A model generated the notes under the pieces. The model was not told the DNA's origin. It did not search any database and worked only from the letters and a program-made list of their open reading frames with translations. A DNA stretch of 64,000 bases from JAQGMV01 sp963828715 (lineage in GTDB: Bacteria; Pseudomonadota; Gammaproteobacteria; Burkholderiales; SG8-41): contig CAWHFX010000008.1 of the NCBI GenBank assembly GCA_963828715.1, positions 62,001 through 126,000 on the forward strand, written 5' to 3'. The translations under genes were made by a program, and so were the position numbers. Positions within the stretch are counted from its first letter, which is position 1. Every line of letters starts with the position of its first letter. Of this stretch, positions 36,162 to 45,791 are shown in pieces.

Positions 36162-36560
36162 ATGGACAAGAGCTCAACCCGTTTTCTGGTGGTCGACGAC
36201 TTCTCGACGATGCGCCGCATCGTGCGCAATCTTCTGAAAGAACTCGGCTATGCGACGGTCGAAGAGGCGGAAGACGGCGCGGCGGCACTGCAGCGTCTGC
36301 GCGCAGATCGTTTCGATTTTGTCATCTCGGACTGGAACATGCCGAACATGACCGGCCTGGAGCTGCTGAAAGCAATACGCGCGGACGGCACGCTCAAGTC
36401 GACCCCGGTGCTGATGATCACGGCCGAAGCGCGTAAGGAAAACATCATCGATGCCGCACAGGCCGGCGCCAGCGGCTACATCGTCAAGCCTTTCACTGCC
36501 GCGACGCTGGACGAGAAGCTTGCCAAGATTTTCAAGAACCTCGAGAAGAAAGCCGCGTGA
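36162..36560 (+). CDS. cheY: CheY, chemotaxis response regulator
   Basis: This is a 132-residue single receiver domain: acidic pair VVDD at residues 10-13, phospho-acceptor Asp57 in VISDWNMPNMTG, conserved Thr/Ala region MITAEA and Lys109 in GYIVKPF. CheY-P binds FliM and changes motor rotation. It follows cheV and is one base before cheZ, which is its phosphatase. Intact, unlike the second cheY at 59895. Confidence 0.96.
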   Translation: MDKSSTRFLVVDDFSTMRRIVRNLLKELGYATVEEAEDGAAALQRLRADRFDFVISDWNMPNMTGLELLKAIRADGTLKSTPVLMITAEARKENIIDAAQAGASGYIVKPFTAATLDEKLAKIFKNLEKKAA

Positions 36561-36561
36561 G

Positions 36562-37368
36562 ATGGACTCCAGCATGACCGACGACAACACCGACCTCGAA
36601 GCACTGTTCGACAGCATTGCGTATGGCCGAACCGAAGCGGCTGCCGAAGAACCCGCTGCCGCGCCGGCCGATGACCCGTCGCCTGGCGGAGCGGACAACG
36701 CCGAAAAAGGCAATGCGGAGCACGTATTCGCCTGCGCCGCGCACACGCCGTCCACCTGCCCCGCCGACAAGGTCATCAACTCGGTCGGACACCTCACCCG
36801 GCGTCTGCACGACACCCTGGTCGAGCTTGGATACGACCGGCAGCTCCAGGAATGCGCTGCCGGAGCGCTGCCCGATGCGCGGCAGCGACTTGCCTACGTA
36901 GCGACGCTGACTGAGCAAGCCGCGAGCCGGTCGTTGAATGCGGTCGAGCTCGCCGTTCCCGTTCAGGAACAGCTTGCCTCCGAGGCGACTGCGCTCGCCG
37001 TACGGTGGGACAGCGTTTTCGCAGGCCGCGGCGACCCGCAGGAACTGAAGGCAGTCGCCGAGGCAAGCCGTACCTACCTGCGCGGCGTGCAGGGCCGGAC
37101 GGACCAGACGCGCAATCACCTGCGCGACATCATGCTGGCACAGGAATTTCAGGATCTCACGGGCCAGGTCCTGAAGCGCGTGACCGAGCTTGCGGAAGAT
37201 CTCGAGAAGCAGCTCCTCATGCTGCTCGTGGAAAACGCGTCGGGCACGGGGAAGCGCAACGAAGGCCGGTCAGGGCTGCACGGTCCGACGATCGACGCCT
37301 CCGGTTCGACCGATGCGATGGCCGATCAGGCGCAGGTGGATGCGCTGCTCGAAAGCCTCGGCTTCTGA
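36562..37368 (+). CDS. cheZ: CheZ, CheY-P phosphatase
   Basis: The 268-residue protein has an acidic, Ala/Pro-rich N-terminal 60 residues, then the long helical hairpin of CheZ. The catalytic motif FQDLTGQVLKRV places Asp198 and Gln202 as the family's Asp and Gln catalytic pair. The extreme C-terminus, QVDALLESLGF, is the conserved CheY-binding peptide. It is followed 16 bases later by cheA. The N-terminal extension is longer than in E. coli. Confidence 0.95.
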   Translation: MDSSMTDDNTDLEALFDSIAYGRTEAAAEEPAAAPADDPSPGGADNAEKGNAEHVFACAAHTPSTCPADKVINSVGHLTRRLHDTLVELGYDRQLQECAAGALPDARQRLAYVATLTEQAASRSLNAVELAVPVQEQLASEATALAVRWDSVFAGRGDPQELKAVAEASRTYLRGVQGRTDQTRNHLRDIMLAQEFQDLTGQVLKRVTELAEDLEKQLLMLLVENASGTGKRNEGRSGLHGPTIDASGSTDAMADQAQVDALLESLGF

Positions 37369-37384
37369 AGCCGCGCGAATCGTC

Positions 37385-39193
37385 ATGGATGAACTGCTGC
37401 AGGATTTTCTGACGGAAGCCGGAGAGCTTCTGGCGGACGTGGACGTGAAGCTGGTCGAGCTGGAGAAGCGGCCGGCCGACAGCACTCTCCTCAACGACGT
37501 CTTTCGCGGCTTTCATACGATCAAGGGTGGCGCAGGTTTCGTCAATCTGCCCATGCTGGTGGACCTCTGCCATCTCACGGAGAACGTGTTCGATCTCCTG
37601 CGCAAGCACGAGCTCACGCTGAATGCGATCATCATGGATGCGATCCTCGCGGCAACGGCCGCGGTGCGCGGCATCTTCGATGAGGTCGCGGCGGGTCGGC
37701 CACCGGCGCCTGCGGAAGCAGCGCTGCTTGCGCGCCTGCGCGCTGTGGTTTCGAAGGAGCCCGCTGCGATAGCAGGCACCCCCGAGCCCGGCGCCGTTCC
37801 CGCTCCGGAACCAGAGCCGGAGCGGGACCCGGCAAAGGCACCGGCACCCGACTGGGATGCGTTCTACAAACTGATCACCAGCACACCAGTTACTGCGCCC
37901 GTGCGCGACAGCGCTCAGGCAAGCGGGCGGCGTGCCGGGGACGATCCAAGGGTCGAGGAAGCCCCTGCCGGGCGGCGAACCACGGACAAAGTGAGCGTTG
38001 CTCGCGACACGACCATTCGAATAGACACCGGTCGCCTCGACCAGGTGCTCACGCTATCGGGTGAGCTCGGACTCTCGAAGAACCGACTCATGTGCCTGCG
38101 GCAGGCGCTGCTCGCAGCGTGTCAAGACCCCGACCTCGCCCGCAGCTTCGACGAAGCCACGAACCACCTCGACCTCGCGGTCGCGGACCTGCAGCGTGCA
38201 GTCATGAAAACACGCATGCAGGCGGTCGGACGCCTGTTTCAGAAGTACCCGCGCATTGCGCGCGATCTGGCACGCGGCCTCGGCAAGGAAGTCGAGCTCG
38301 TCCTCGAAGGTGAGGACACGGAGCTCGACCGTTCGATCATCGACGACCTGTCGGAGCCGCTGGTGCATCTCGTGCGCAATGCGGTCGATCACGGGATCGA
38401 AACACCGGCCGAACGCGCGGCCGGCGGCAAAGACAGGCAGTCCCGACTGCACCTCGCCGCCCGCCAGGAAGGCGACCATGTCGTCATCGAAATCCGCGAC
38501 GACGGGCGTGGCATGGACCCCGACAAACTGCGCCGCAAAGCGCTCGAGAAAGGTCTGATCGACGCGGAACACGCGCATCGGCTGGACGATAGCGAAGCCC
38601 TACAACTCGTGTTCCTGCCCGCGTTCTCCACGAAAGAACAGGTCACGAACGTGTCGGGCCGCGGCGTCGGCATGGACGTCGTGAAGACCGCGATGGACAA
38701 GCTGAACGGTCGCATCACGATCGAGTCGCGCGTGGGGACCGGCACGACGATACGCATCGCACTTCCGCTGACGCTCGCCATACTGCCGGTGCTGGTGCTG
38801 CGACACGGCCGTCAGTCGTTCGCGCTGCCGCTCACGATGGTTCACGAGATCGTTCCGCTCGAGACCGCCTCGATTCAGCACGTGGGTGGCCGCGCCACCC
38901 TGGTCGTGCGCGGCGAGTTTCTGCCGGTGCGCTCGTTCGCCAGCTTCCTGGGCTGGAGTGCGGAGGCGGAGCCGCGTTACGGTGTAATCATGCAGACGAG
39001 CGGCGCTACTTTCGTGCTGGCGGTAGACGGCTACGTCGGCCGCGAGGACGTCGTTATCAAGCCGCTCGCCGGCGTCAAGCCGCTTGGGGTCGCGGGCGCC
39101 ACTCTTGCGGGCGACGGGTCAGTCGTCCTGGTGCTCGACATGGAAGCGCTGCTCCGCGCAACCCCGGTCGAGCCGATTTCCACTATTCAGTGA
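37385..39193 (+). CDS. cheA: CheA, chemotaxis histidine kinase (first copy, short, no clear P2 domain)
   Basis: The 602-residue kinase has P1 with phospho-His44 in FHTIKGGAGF, then only an Ala/Pro/Glu-rich linker (about residues 115-215) where the CheY-binding P2 domain usually sits, then dimerisation P3 (IDTGRLDQVLTLSGELGLSK), the ATPase P4 (LVHLVRNAVDHGIETPAERA, then IRDDGRGMDPDKL and NVSGRGVGMDVVKTAMDKL) and the CheW-like P5 (LVLRHGRQSFALPLTMVHEI). It is the last gene of the che run on the plus strand. Confidence 0.95.
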   Translation: MDELLQDFLTEAGELLADVDVKLVELEKRPADSTLLNDVFRGFHTIKGGAGFVNLPMLVDLCHLTENVFDLLRKHELTLNAIIMDAILAATAAVRGIFDEVAAGRPPAPAEAALLARLRAVVSKEPAAIAGTPEPGAVPAPEPEPERDPAKAPAPDWDAFYKLITSTPVTAPVRDSAQASGRRAGDDPRVEEAPAGRRTTDKVSVARDTTIRIDTGRLDQVLTLSGELGLSKNRLMCLRQALLAACQDPDLARSFDEATNHLDLAVADLQRAVMKTRMQAVGRLFQKYPRIARDLARGLGKEVELVLEGEDTELDRSIIDDLSEPLVHLVRNAVDHGIETPAERAAGGKDRQSRLHLAARQEGDHVVIEIRDDGRGMDPDKLRRKALEKGLIDAEHAHRLDDSEALQLVFLPAFSTKEQVTNVSGRGVGMDVVKTAMDKLNGRITIESRVGTGTTIRIALPLTLAILPVLVLRHGRQSFALPLTMVHEIVPLETASIQHVGGRATLVVRGEFLPVRSFASFLGWSAEAEPRYGVIMQTSGATFVLAVDGYVGREDVVIKPLAGVKPLGVAGATLAGDGSVVLVLDMEALLRATPVEPISTIQ

Positions 39194-39272
39194 CAGCTTT
39201 CCAGCGCGCGAGCGCCGGCGTTACCGCGGCTGGCGCTAACCCGCGGCTTCCATGTATCGGCTTGTCCAGTAA

Positions 39273-41645
39273 TCAGGCGCTTACCGCGGTCGTGCTCGGG
39301 GCAACCCAGTTCGTGAGGACCGACCACAGCTGTGAGTGCCTGAAGGGCTTGGACAGGTAATCATCCATCCCGGCGGCGAGACAACGGTCGCGGTCACCTT
39401 CCAGCGCGTTCGCCGTCAGTGCGATGACGGGTACACGTGGCCGCGATGCGTCGGCAGCCGCCTCCATCGCGCGGATCGCGCGCGTGGCATCGAAACCGTC
39501 CATCTCAGGCATATGGCAGTCCATCAGCACGGCATCGAAGCGCTCCCGCTCCACTGCCGCGACGGCTTCGCGTCCGTTCTTTGCGACTTCGACCCGGCAT
39601 CCGAAACGCTTCAGCATCGATAGCGCAACGACCTGGTTCACTGCGTTGTCCTCGGCGAGGAGGACATGCGCGGCGAGCCGCGGCTCCTCCCGGGTAGGTT
39701 TCACAGCGGTTTCGATCGGTGCCGGCGGGCATAGCGCTTCCGCGGCCGCACGCCTCAAGTCGACCTGCCGGACCGGCTTGCTGAGATAAGTGCTGATGCC
39801 GGCGGCGCGCCCTGCCCCTATTTCCCCCTGCAATGCCAAGGAGCTCAGCAGAATCACGCGAACGTCGGTTATCGCCGTGTCCGATTTGATGGCACGGGTG
39901 AGTTCGACGCCGTCCATGCCCGGCATCTTCATGTCCACGATGGCAAGATCGTAGGGCGTTCCGTTGGCGGCTGCCGCACGCAGCTCTGACAGCGCTCTGA
40001 AGCCATCCTCGGCGCTTGCGACATGGGTACCCCAACTGGCTGCCTGGCTCGCGAGTATCACGCGATTCGTTGGATTGTCTTCGACGATCAGCACCCGTCT
40101 ACCCGCGAGCTCGACCCGCGCCATAGCGGCCGGAACGACCACCGGCGCGGCCGTCCTTGCCGCCACCGTGAAATGAAAACACGACCCGCGACCCGGCTCG
40201 CTCTCAAGAGCGATGTCGCCCCCGAGCATCTCGACCAGACGCTTCGAAATCGCGAGGCCGAGTCCGGTGCCGCCATATTTCCGGGTGGTCGAGCTGTCGG
40301 CCTGCGTGAAGGACCGGAAGAGACGCCGCGCCTTGTCCGCCTCGATGCCGATTCCGGTGTCCCTGACCGAGATGTGAATCCTGCAGCCGTCAGGTGCATC
40401 GCCGTCCACGGGCGCGTGACGACGCACCTCGATGCTGACCTCTCCACGCGCGGTGAACTTGATCCCGTTGCTGACGAGATTCATCAGAATCTGCCGCAAT
40501 CGGCCTGGATCTCCGTTCACGCGCTGTGGCACGTCGCCCGCGATCTGGCAGTTCAGCTCGAGGCCCTTGCCGTGAGCGGTGTCCGCGAGCAACTCCGCCA
40601 CTTCCTCCACCAGCTCGTGCAGGTCGAAGTCGATCTTTTCCAACTCCAGCTTTCCAGCTTCGATCTTCGAAAAATCGAGTATGTCGTTGATGATGCCGAG
40701 AAGGGCCTCGCCGGAGTTGTGAATGAGCTTCGCGAACCGCTTCTGCGTCTCCGACAGATCGGTTTCGAGCAGCAGATCGGTCATGCCGAGCACGCCGTTC
40801 ATGGGAGTACGGATCTCGTGACTCATATTCGCAAGGAACTGTGACTTCGCAACCGACGCGGCTTCGGCTGCATCCTTGGCCTCGCGCAGCTCGGCTGTCC
40901 TCGCTTCGACCTGCTCTTCCAGGTGATCTCGATGCTCACGCAACTGCTCGGCATTCATCTCGATCTTGTCGAGCATGTGGTTGAAGTCGTCGATCAGCAG
41001 TCCCGTCTCGTCGTTGGCGCGCCGTTCCACTCGCAGCGAATAGTCCCCGTCGTGCGAAATCCGCGCGGCCGTCGAAGCGAGCTCCAGGATGGGCGCCTCG
41101 ATCATATGCTTGAACTTGTCGGCAAGCTTGAGTGCGAGCAGGAAAGCGACCAGAGTGGACGCGGCAATGATGACGAGCTGCGTGAGCAGGTGCCGCCACA
41201 ACACACTCAAGTCTGCCGAGATCCGCAGGCTGCCGATGCGCTCCCCATCGAGCTCGATCGGCCTCACGACCGTCAATACGTTGAAGCTCACCACCGGTGC
41301 GGCGGCACGGTCCATCTGTGTTTCTCCGCGCGCGGAGCGTTGATAACGCGCGAGAAGGCGGTTGCCGGCCGCGATTACTTCGGCCGAGACGAGATCTGGA
41401 TTTGCTCTCAACGCAGCAAGCGTGTCCGCGGCCGCCTTGGCGTCGTCGAACGCGACCGCAGCAGCAACGTGCAGACTGGTGGTCGCAGCGGCCACCTTGA
41501 GCTGCGCAAGCCCATCCTCGCGTCCGGAAAAGAATGCGTAAATCGAGGTTGTCGCGAACACGAGCGCAAGCGCCGCCGCGCTGGTCGTTGCCAGCAGGAC
41601 GGAAAGCTTGCGACTGAACGAGAGATCCCGAAACGCGCGCATCAT
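39273..41645 (-). CDS. Hybrid sensor histidine kinase with two receiver domains
   Basis: This 790-residue membrane kinase has an N-terminal periplasmic sensor between two membrane helices (about residues 15-40 and 155-172), of the CHASE8 kind judging from FSRKLSVLLATTSAAALALV and the following helical region; a HAMP linker; HisKA with His276 in NMSHEIRTPMNGVLGM; HATPase (NGDPGRLRQILMNLVSNGIK, GGTGLGLAISKRLVEMLGGD); then two receivers (VEDNPTNRVI; AEDNAVNQVVAL) with acceptor Asp in IVDMKMPGMDG and LMDCHMPEMDG. No HPt domain is fused, so a separate HPt protein is needed; one lies at 44814. It overlaps the YfiR gene by four bases (ATGA). Confidence 0.92.
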   Translation of the reverse strand: MMRAFRDLSFSRKLSVLLATTSAAALALVFATTSIYAFFSGREDGLAQLKVAAATTSLHVAAAVAFDDAKAAADTLAALRANPDLVSAEVIAAGNRLLARYQRSARGETQMDRAAAPVVSFNVLTVVRPIELDGERIGSLRISADLSVLWRHLLTQLVIIAASTLVAFLLALKLADKFKHMIEAPILELASTAARISHDGDYSLRVERRANDETGLLIDDFNHMLDKIEMNAEQLREHRDHLEEQVEARTAELREAKDAAEAASVAKSQFLANMSHEIRTPMNGVLGMTDLLLETDLSETQKRFAKLIHNSGEALLGIINDILDFSKIEAGKLELEKIDFDLHELVEEVAELLADTAHGKGLELNCQIAGDVPQRVNGDPGRLRQILMNLVSNGIKFTARGEVSIEVRRHAPVDGDAPDGCRIHISVRDTGIGIEADKARRLFRSFTQADSSTTRKYGGTGLGLAISKRLVEMLGGDIALESEPGRGSCFHFTVAARTAAPVVVPAAMARVELAGRRVLIVEDNPTNRVILASQAASWGTHVASAEDGFRALSELRAAAANGTPYDLAIVDMKMPGMDGVELTRAIKSDTAITDVRVILLSSLALQGEIGAGRAAGISTYLSKPVRQVDLRRAAAEALCPPAPIETAVKPTREEPRLAAHVLLAEDNAVNQVVALSMLKRFGCRVEVAKNGREAVAAVERERFDAVLMDCHMPEMDGFDATRAIRAMEAAADASRPRVPVIALTANALEGDRDRCLAAGMDDYLSKPFRHSQLWSVLTNWVAPSTTAVSA

Positions 41646-42196
41646 CCGCCTCCTCTCGGTTGTTCACCGATGACGCGGGCGAGGCGCAAGAGCTGGGAGC
41701 TGAATTTCACGCCCGCACTCGTCGCCGCGCTCACGTTCACCTCGAGCTGAACCCGGTCATTCGCCGTCAGCAGGCCGACCATCCCGCCTGTTTCCGCGAA
41801 CCGCGGTGCATCGCCGACAGTGAGCCGCCCCGGTACCGTCCGGGCGGGCGGGGCGGACGCAAAGACGATGTGACATCCAGCGAGGTCGTCCCGCGCGCCG
41901 AGAACGCGCACACGAAGCGGACGGCCTTGCACCAGCTTCGAATCGAGTGCGTTGAACGCCGCATTCATCTGCTCGGGTGCGGCCACAACGCACAACGACA
42001 ATGCGTCGGTGGGCTGCTGTGGCGCTGGCCATTCCGTGAACTTGGCGAGCGTGAATACGATCGCTGCCTTGAGCGCCGGCTCCGATACTGCGGGCTGGGC
42101 CAGCGCCAGCGCGCACGGCAGGAAAGCCACAAGCGCGAGTGCGCTACGGGCCCACCCGACAGATCGCATCGATCCGGCGCATTCTTCACGGATCAT
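41642..42196 (-). CDS. YfiR-family periplasmic protein
   Basis: The 184-residue protein has a signal peptide (ALALVAFLPCALALAQ) and the YfiR/DUF4154 pattern: LKAAIVFTLAKFTEWPA, then LCVVAAPEQMNAAFNALDSK, VRVLGARDDLAGCHIVFASA, and a late VQLEVNVSAATSAGVKFSSQ with LLRLARVI. YfiR proteins sit in the periplasm and restrain a partner membrane sensor (in Pseudomonas, YfiN). Here the partner is probably the hybrid kinase, whose gene overlaps by four bases, and the outer-membrane signal may come from the TonB-dependent receptor just upstream. This link is inference from gene order. Confidence 0.88.
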   Translation of the reverse strand: MIREECAGSMRSVGWARSALALVAFLPCALALAQPAVSEPALKAAIVFTLAKFTEWPAPQQPTDALSLCVVAAPEQMNAAFNALDSKLVQGRPLRVRVLGARDDLAGCHIVFASAPPARTVPGRLTVGDAPRFAETGGMVGLLTANDRVQLEVNVSAATSAGVKFSSQLLRLARVIGEQPRGGG

Positions 42197-42224
42197 GTCG
42201 CTTCTGCCTCATCGCGCTTCGCTG

Positions 42225-44217
42225 TCACAGCCTGTACAGGACTTGCAGTCTGAACACGCGGTGATCCTGCTCGACCGTCGTGCGCAATGGCACCAGCGGG
42301 TCCGCGGCCACCGGCTCGGAGTAACGCTTGTCGAACAGGTTGTACATCGACGCCGACAGTTCCAGCGGCTGCGCGCGGGCGCGGTAGCGCAGAGTGAAAT
42401 TCGCAACTCCGAAACCGCCTACACTGGCGGTCGTCGTGCGCCGCTCGCTCGTGTACTGCATCTCGAGCCCGCCGGTTAGGCGATCGCTGAACAGAGGTCC
42501 CGACAGGTTGAGCTTTGCAAGATGCCGTGGCGCATTCGCAAGCCCGGCGCTGCCTTCGACGTTCTGCCGCGTATAACTGGTCCGGATCTGGTGGCCGGAG
42601 CGAAAGTGCCGTTCGACTTCGAATTCGGCGCCTTGCGTTTGGAACGCAGCCTGATTCTGGAATTGCAATAAGCCGGTCGCAGGATCGCTGACCTGCTGGA
42701 TAAGGTTCTCGATCGTGCTCGAGAACAACACGCCGGTAAGCTTCGTGCCAGTTACCGGCTCATGTTCGACGATCGCCTCCACCGTGCGAATACGCTCCGG
42801 TCGCAAGTCCGGATTGCCGATCTGAGATCCGGGGAACGAATAGAACGATTCGTATGCGTTGGGATTGCGGAACGCACGCCCATACAGGAGTTTCGTCGTT
42901 GTCTTCTGGGTCGCGTTATAGATGACGGCGAGCCTCGGGCTCACGTTTGCGTCGGAGCGCACGCTGCTGTAATCGTAACGCGCGCCTGCCGTCAATTTCA
43001 GGTCCGGCCGCGGTGCGTACTCGTCCTGCAGATACATGCCCGCAGTCGTTGAACGCCGATGGTCATCCTGGTACGAAACAAAGGGCTCGAGCGCGAACTG
43101 TACGTTGCGACTGTTCCAGGTTCTTCTGAAACTCCGTTCCGACGAGCAGCGTATGCCGCTCCATCACGGTTCCCACTGCCCTTACCTCGGCGCCCCACCA
43201 GCGGCCTTGTGCCGTGTCGATGTCGAGCTCGGTCGGGTAAAGCTGAACCCCACGATACGTGTAATCGCCGTAGAACACGCGGCTCGTCAGCCCAAACTGT
43301 CGCACGTTGGCGTAGTGAGTCAGGTCGAAGAGCGCGGATTCGTCGATCGAGTTGCTGGTGCGATCGTCGAACACGGTGCCGAACTGTCCCGGAAGGAGGC
43401 CTTTATTGCGGTGCGAGTAGTACCCGGTAAACGTAAAATTGTCGAAGCTCGCCTTCCCATACAGCTTGGAATAGCGCTCGTAATCGGTGCCGCTGGCGAT
43501 GCCACCGTTGACGTTCGCGAATTCCGGGTAGAAAAGGTCACGTCCAGCGCTGCTGAAGCCGGTTGCGGATAGCATCATATCGAGACCATTCTCGAACTTG
43601 CGCCCGAAGGTCACGCGCCCCCGCCTCCCGTCCGCGCTGAGTGCCTCCGCCGCAATCTCCGTTCCGCCGACCCCCGAGCCCTTGCGCGTGATGACGTTCA
43701 CCGCACCGAACATGCCATTGCTGCCGTACACCGATGAGCTCGCGCCCTTGACCACCTCGACGCGTTCGACGAGGTCGAGATCCAGCGGAAACTCGTTGCT
43801 GATATAGCCGGTGTCGAAAATATTGTCATTGACACGGTACCCGTCGATCAGCACCACGAGCCGGGTGTTGTAGTCCCCCGGCGGCGCGACGCCACGGACG
43901 CCGACGTAGCTGTAGACGCGATCGTACGTCGTATGGAAACCGCGCACGCTCTTCAACACGTCGGCGAGCGTTCGGTAGCCGAAATTGCGGATGTCCTCGG
44001 CGGTGATGATCGTTACGGCCGACGGTGCGTCGCGAGTCTGCTGGGCATAACGCGACGCGCCCATGACCTGCATGCCGAGGAGCTCCTCCAGCGGCAGCGT
44101 CGTCAAGTCCTCCCGCACCTGCCCGAACGCGTACCCGGCGTTCGTGCAAAGCGCCACCACTGCCATCGCGAGCGCGGCGCGTGAAAACCGGGCCTGCCTG
44201 ATCAGCTCATTGCTCAT
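42225..44217 (-). CDS. TonB-dependent outer-membrane receptor (split by one frameshift)
   Basis: The start is at 44217 with a signal peptide (SRAALAMAVVALCTNAGYAF). The plug domain (about residues 35-165) reads SAVTIITAEDIRNFGYRTLA, VLIDGYRVNDNIFDTGYISN, ERVEVVKGASSSVYGSNGMF; the barrel continues (VFYGDYTYRGVQLYPTELDI). At about 43100 one extra base puts the frame on a TGA at 43063. Removing it joins the read to EPFVSYQDDH and LQDEYAPRPDLKLTAGARYD and on to the C-terminal FRLQVLYRL at 42228. The restored protein is about 663 residues, normal. The substrate is unknown. It sits upstream of the YfiR and hybrid-kinase genes. Confidence 0.88.
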
Positions 44218-44335
44218 GTCGCGTCCGCTCCGCGGTCGTTCTCCAGACCCAGCAACGGCGCGCAGGGTCCGATCTTGAGAGTCCGCTTGAGCTCACGTGG
44301 CCCGGACCTTGGCGCCCGGGCTCGGCACGTAGAAA

Positions 44336-44788
44336 TCAGTTCAGACTTGTATCCGCCGGCTGCTCGCCATCAGCCGACCGTGGCTTGGGCGGCGGTGCCG
44401 AAAGCGCGGCGCGCACGGTCGCAAGCAGACGCGCGGCATTGAACGGCTTGACGACAAAGCCCGCCGCGCCAAGCTCCAGTGCCTCGCTCACGACATTGCT
44501 CGTCGCGCGCCCCGTCACCAGCACCACTCGCATTTCCGGATGTATCGCGCGCAGCGCCCGCAGAACCGCAATGCCATCCAGCCCTGGCAGCAGCACGTCC
44601 AGACAGATCAGATCGGGCCGTAGCTTTTCGACGACGTCGATCGCGATGTCACCATTGGCGGCTTCACCAACGACGATAAGGCCGGCGTCATGACGCATGA
44701 TCCCGCGCAGAAGATCGCGGATGACGGGGTTGTCATCGACGATGACGATGCGCGACGGGCGAGCGTTCGAATCCTTTGAAACGTTCAT
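44336..44788 (-). CDS. Single-domain response regulator
   Basis: The protein has about 150 residues from the preferred start at 44788 (NVSKDSNARPSRIVIVDDNP); an upstream start would add 21 residues that do not look like a receiver. Receiver features are VIVDDNPVIRDLL, acceptor Asp in LICLDVLLPGLDG, VLVTGRATS, and Lys in AGFVVKPFNAARL. After the receiver is a short Pro-rich tail and no output domain. With the HPt protein encoded next to it and the hybrid kinase at 39273 it can form a phosphorelay; that is inference. It ends 118 bases from the TonB receptor start. Confidence 0.9.
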   Translation of the reverse strand: MNVSKDSNARPSRIVIVDDNPVIRDLLRGIMRHDAGLIVVGEAANGDIAIDVVEKLRPDLICLDVLLPGLDGIAVLRALRAIHPEMRVVLVTGRATSNVVSEALELGAAGFVVKPFNAARLLATVRAALSAPPPKPRSADGEQPADTSLN

Positions 44789-44813
44789 TTCTTTTCGAGA
44801 GTTGTGCCCGAGC

Positions 44814-45167
44814 CTATTCGTCAGCGGGCTGAAGTGCTGCGGGATCTTCAAGATGCACGATAAGCGCCGTCACGAGCGCCTCCGCAGAAGCGGCAAGCGG
44901 CACCACCTCCGCATGTGTGCCGGACTTCGCCGCGCTTTCCAACGCCAGGAGCGATGCCACGGCGGCGGGGGCCTCAAACACCGAGGTCGCTCCCTTCAGG
45001 GAATGCGCCTCGCGATAGATATCCTGAACATTACCCGCTCCGAGCGCCGCGCGAATCGACTCGAGCTGTTGCCGCGCGGTGACCGTAAAGAGCTGCGCCA
45101 GTTCGACCAGCAGCCCCGCATCTCCGCCCAATCGCTCCAGCGTCACACTTCGGTCGAAAACGCTCAT
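44814..45167 (-). CDS. HPt phosphotransfer protein
   Basis: The 117-residue helical protein carries the HPt signature IYREAHSLKGATSVFEAPAA, where the His of AHSLKGAT would accept phosphate. Preceding helices LERLGGDAGLLVELAQLFTV and TARQQLESIRAALGAG also fit. It lies between the response regulator and a deleted RpfG-like gene, in a stretch with a hybrid kinase that lacks its own HPt domain, so it is the natural partner. Confidence 0.9.
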   Translation of the reverse strand: MSVFDRSVTLERLGGDAGLLVELAQLFTVTARQQLESIRAALGAGNVQDIYREAHSLKGATSVFEAPAAVASLLALESAAKSGTHAEVVPLAASAEALVTALIVHLEDPAALQPADE

Positions 45168-45197
45168 GGCATGCGGCTCCTTAGAGGGTGTGCGGGT

Positions 45198-45615
45198 TTA
45201 TGGATGAGGGGGACGCCCAGAGACGGCACCCAGCAAGAATGACGGCACGCAGACGGCGATCTTGAGTGGGCCCGCTAGGCGTTTTTGAGCCAGGAAAGCT
45301 TTTTTGAATGACGCGTCAACGTTCTTCGTCAGCAGGCGCCGTAAACCCCTGCGCAGCATCGCCGTGACGTGCTTTATCCGCAGAACTTCATCGAAGACCG
45401 ACATGAATGCATCGACGCATTCCGGATCGAAATGGGCGCCACGACCCTTACGGATGAGCTCGACGATAGCGAGGGTCGGGCTCGTTATCCGCACACCATT
45501 CCAGGGCTTCGATAGCGCTTGTGAAGGTTAGCGGCCGTGTGCCCGGCAGCGTCGAGATAAGTTTCTTGAGCAGAGCGATGATGATCGGAGAGCCGTCGAG
45601 GATCACGACCCGCAT
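45198..45615 (-). pseudogene. Deleted RpfG-like regulator (receiver start fused to HD-GYP end, plus a frameshift)
   Basis: Reading from 45615, RVVILDGSPIIIALLKKLIS and FTSAIEALEWCADNEPD is the first half of a receiver domain up to the residues just before the phospho-Asp. It then passes, through one extra base near 45476, straight into ELIRKGRGAHFDPECVDAF and DEVLRI, the last about 25 residues of an HD-GYP c-di-GMP phosphodiesterase (family pattern EGRGTHFDPxxVDAF). Everything between (rest of the receiver and nearly all of HD-GYP, roughly 200 residues) is missing. The tail to TGA at 45198 has no family match. It cannot work as a phosphodiesterase. The 176 bases from 45616 to 45791 hold no gene I can support. 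Confidence 0.75.
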
Positions 45616-45791
45616 TGGAGGAGAGAAGACGCCTGCGTTCGTCGAAGCCTTGCCTGGCGCCATCACGCGCGGCACGTCCGTTACTTCCTTTCGGGTGTCG
45701 GACGCATTGCGCGCGGCACTCCAGGGGTATGTCGCGGCAATTCGCCGCTCGGCGCGCCCGTCCATGATGCGATCGTGCGCTGGCGCCGTTT

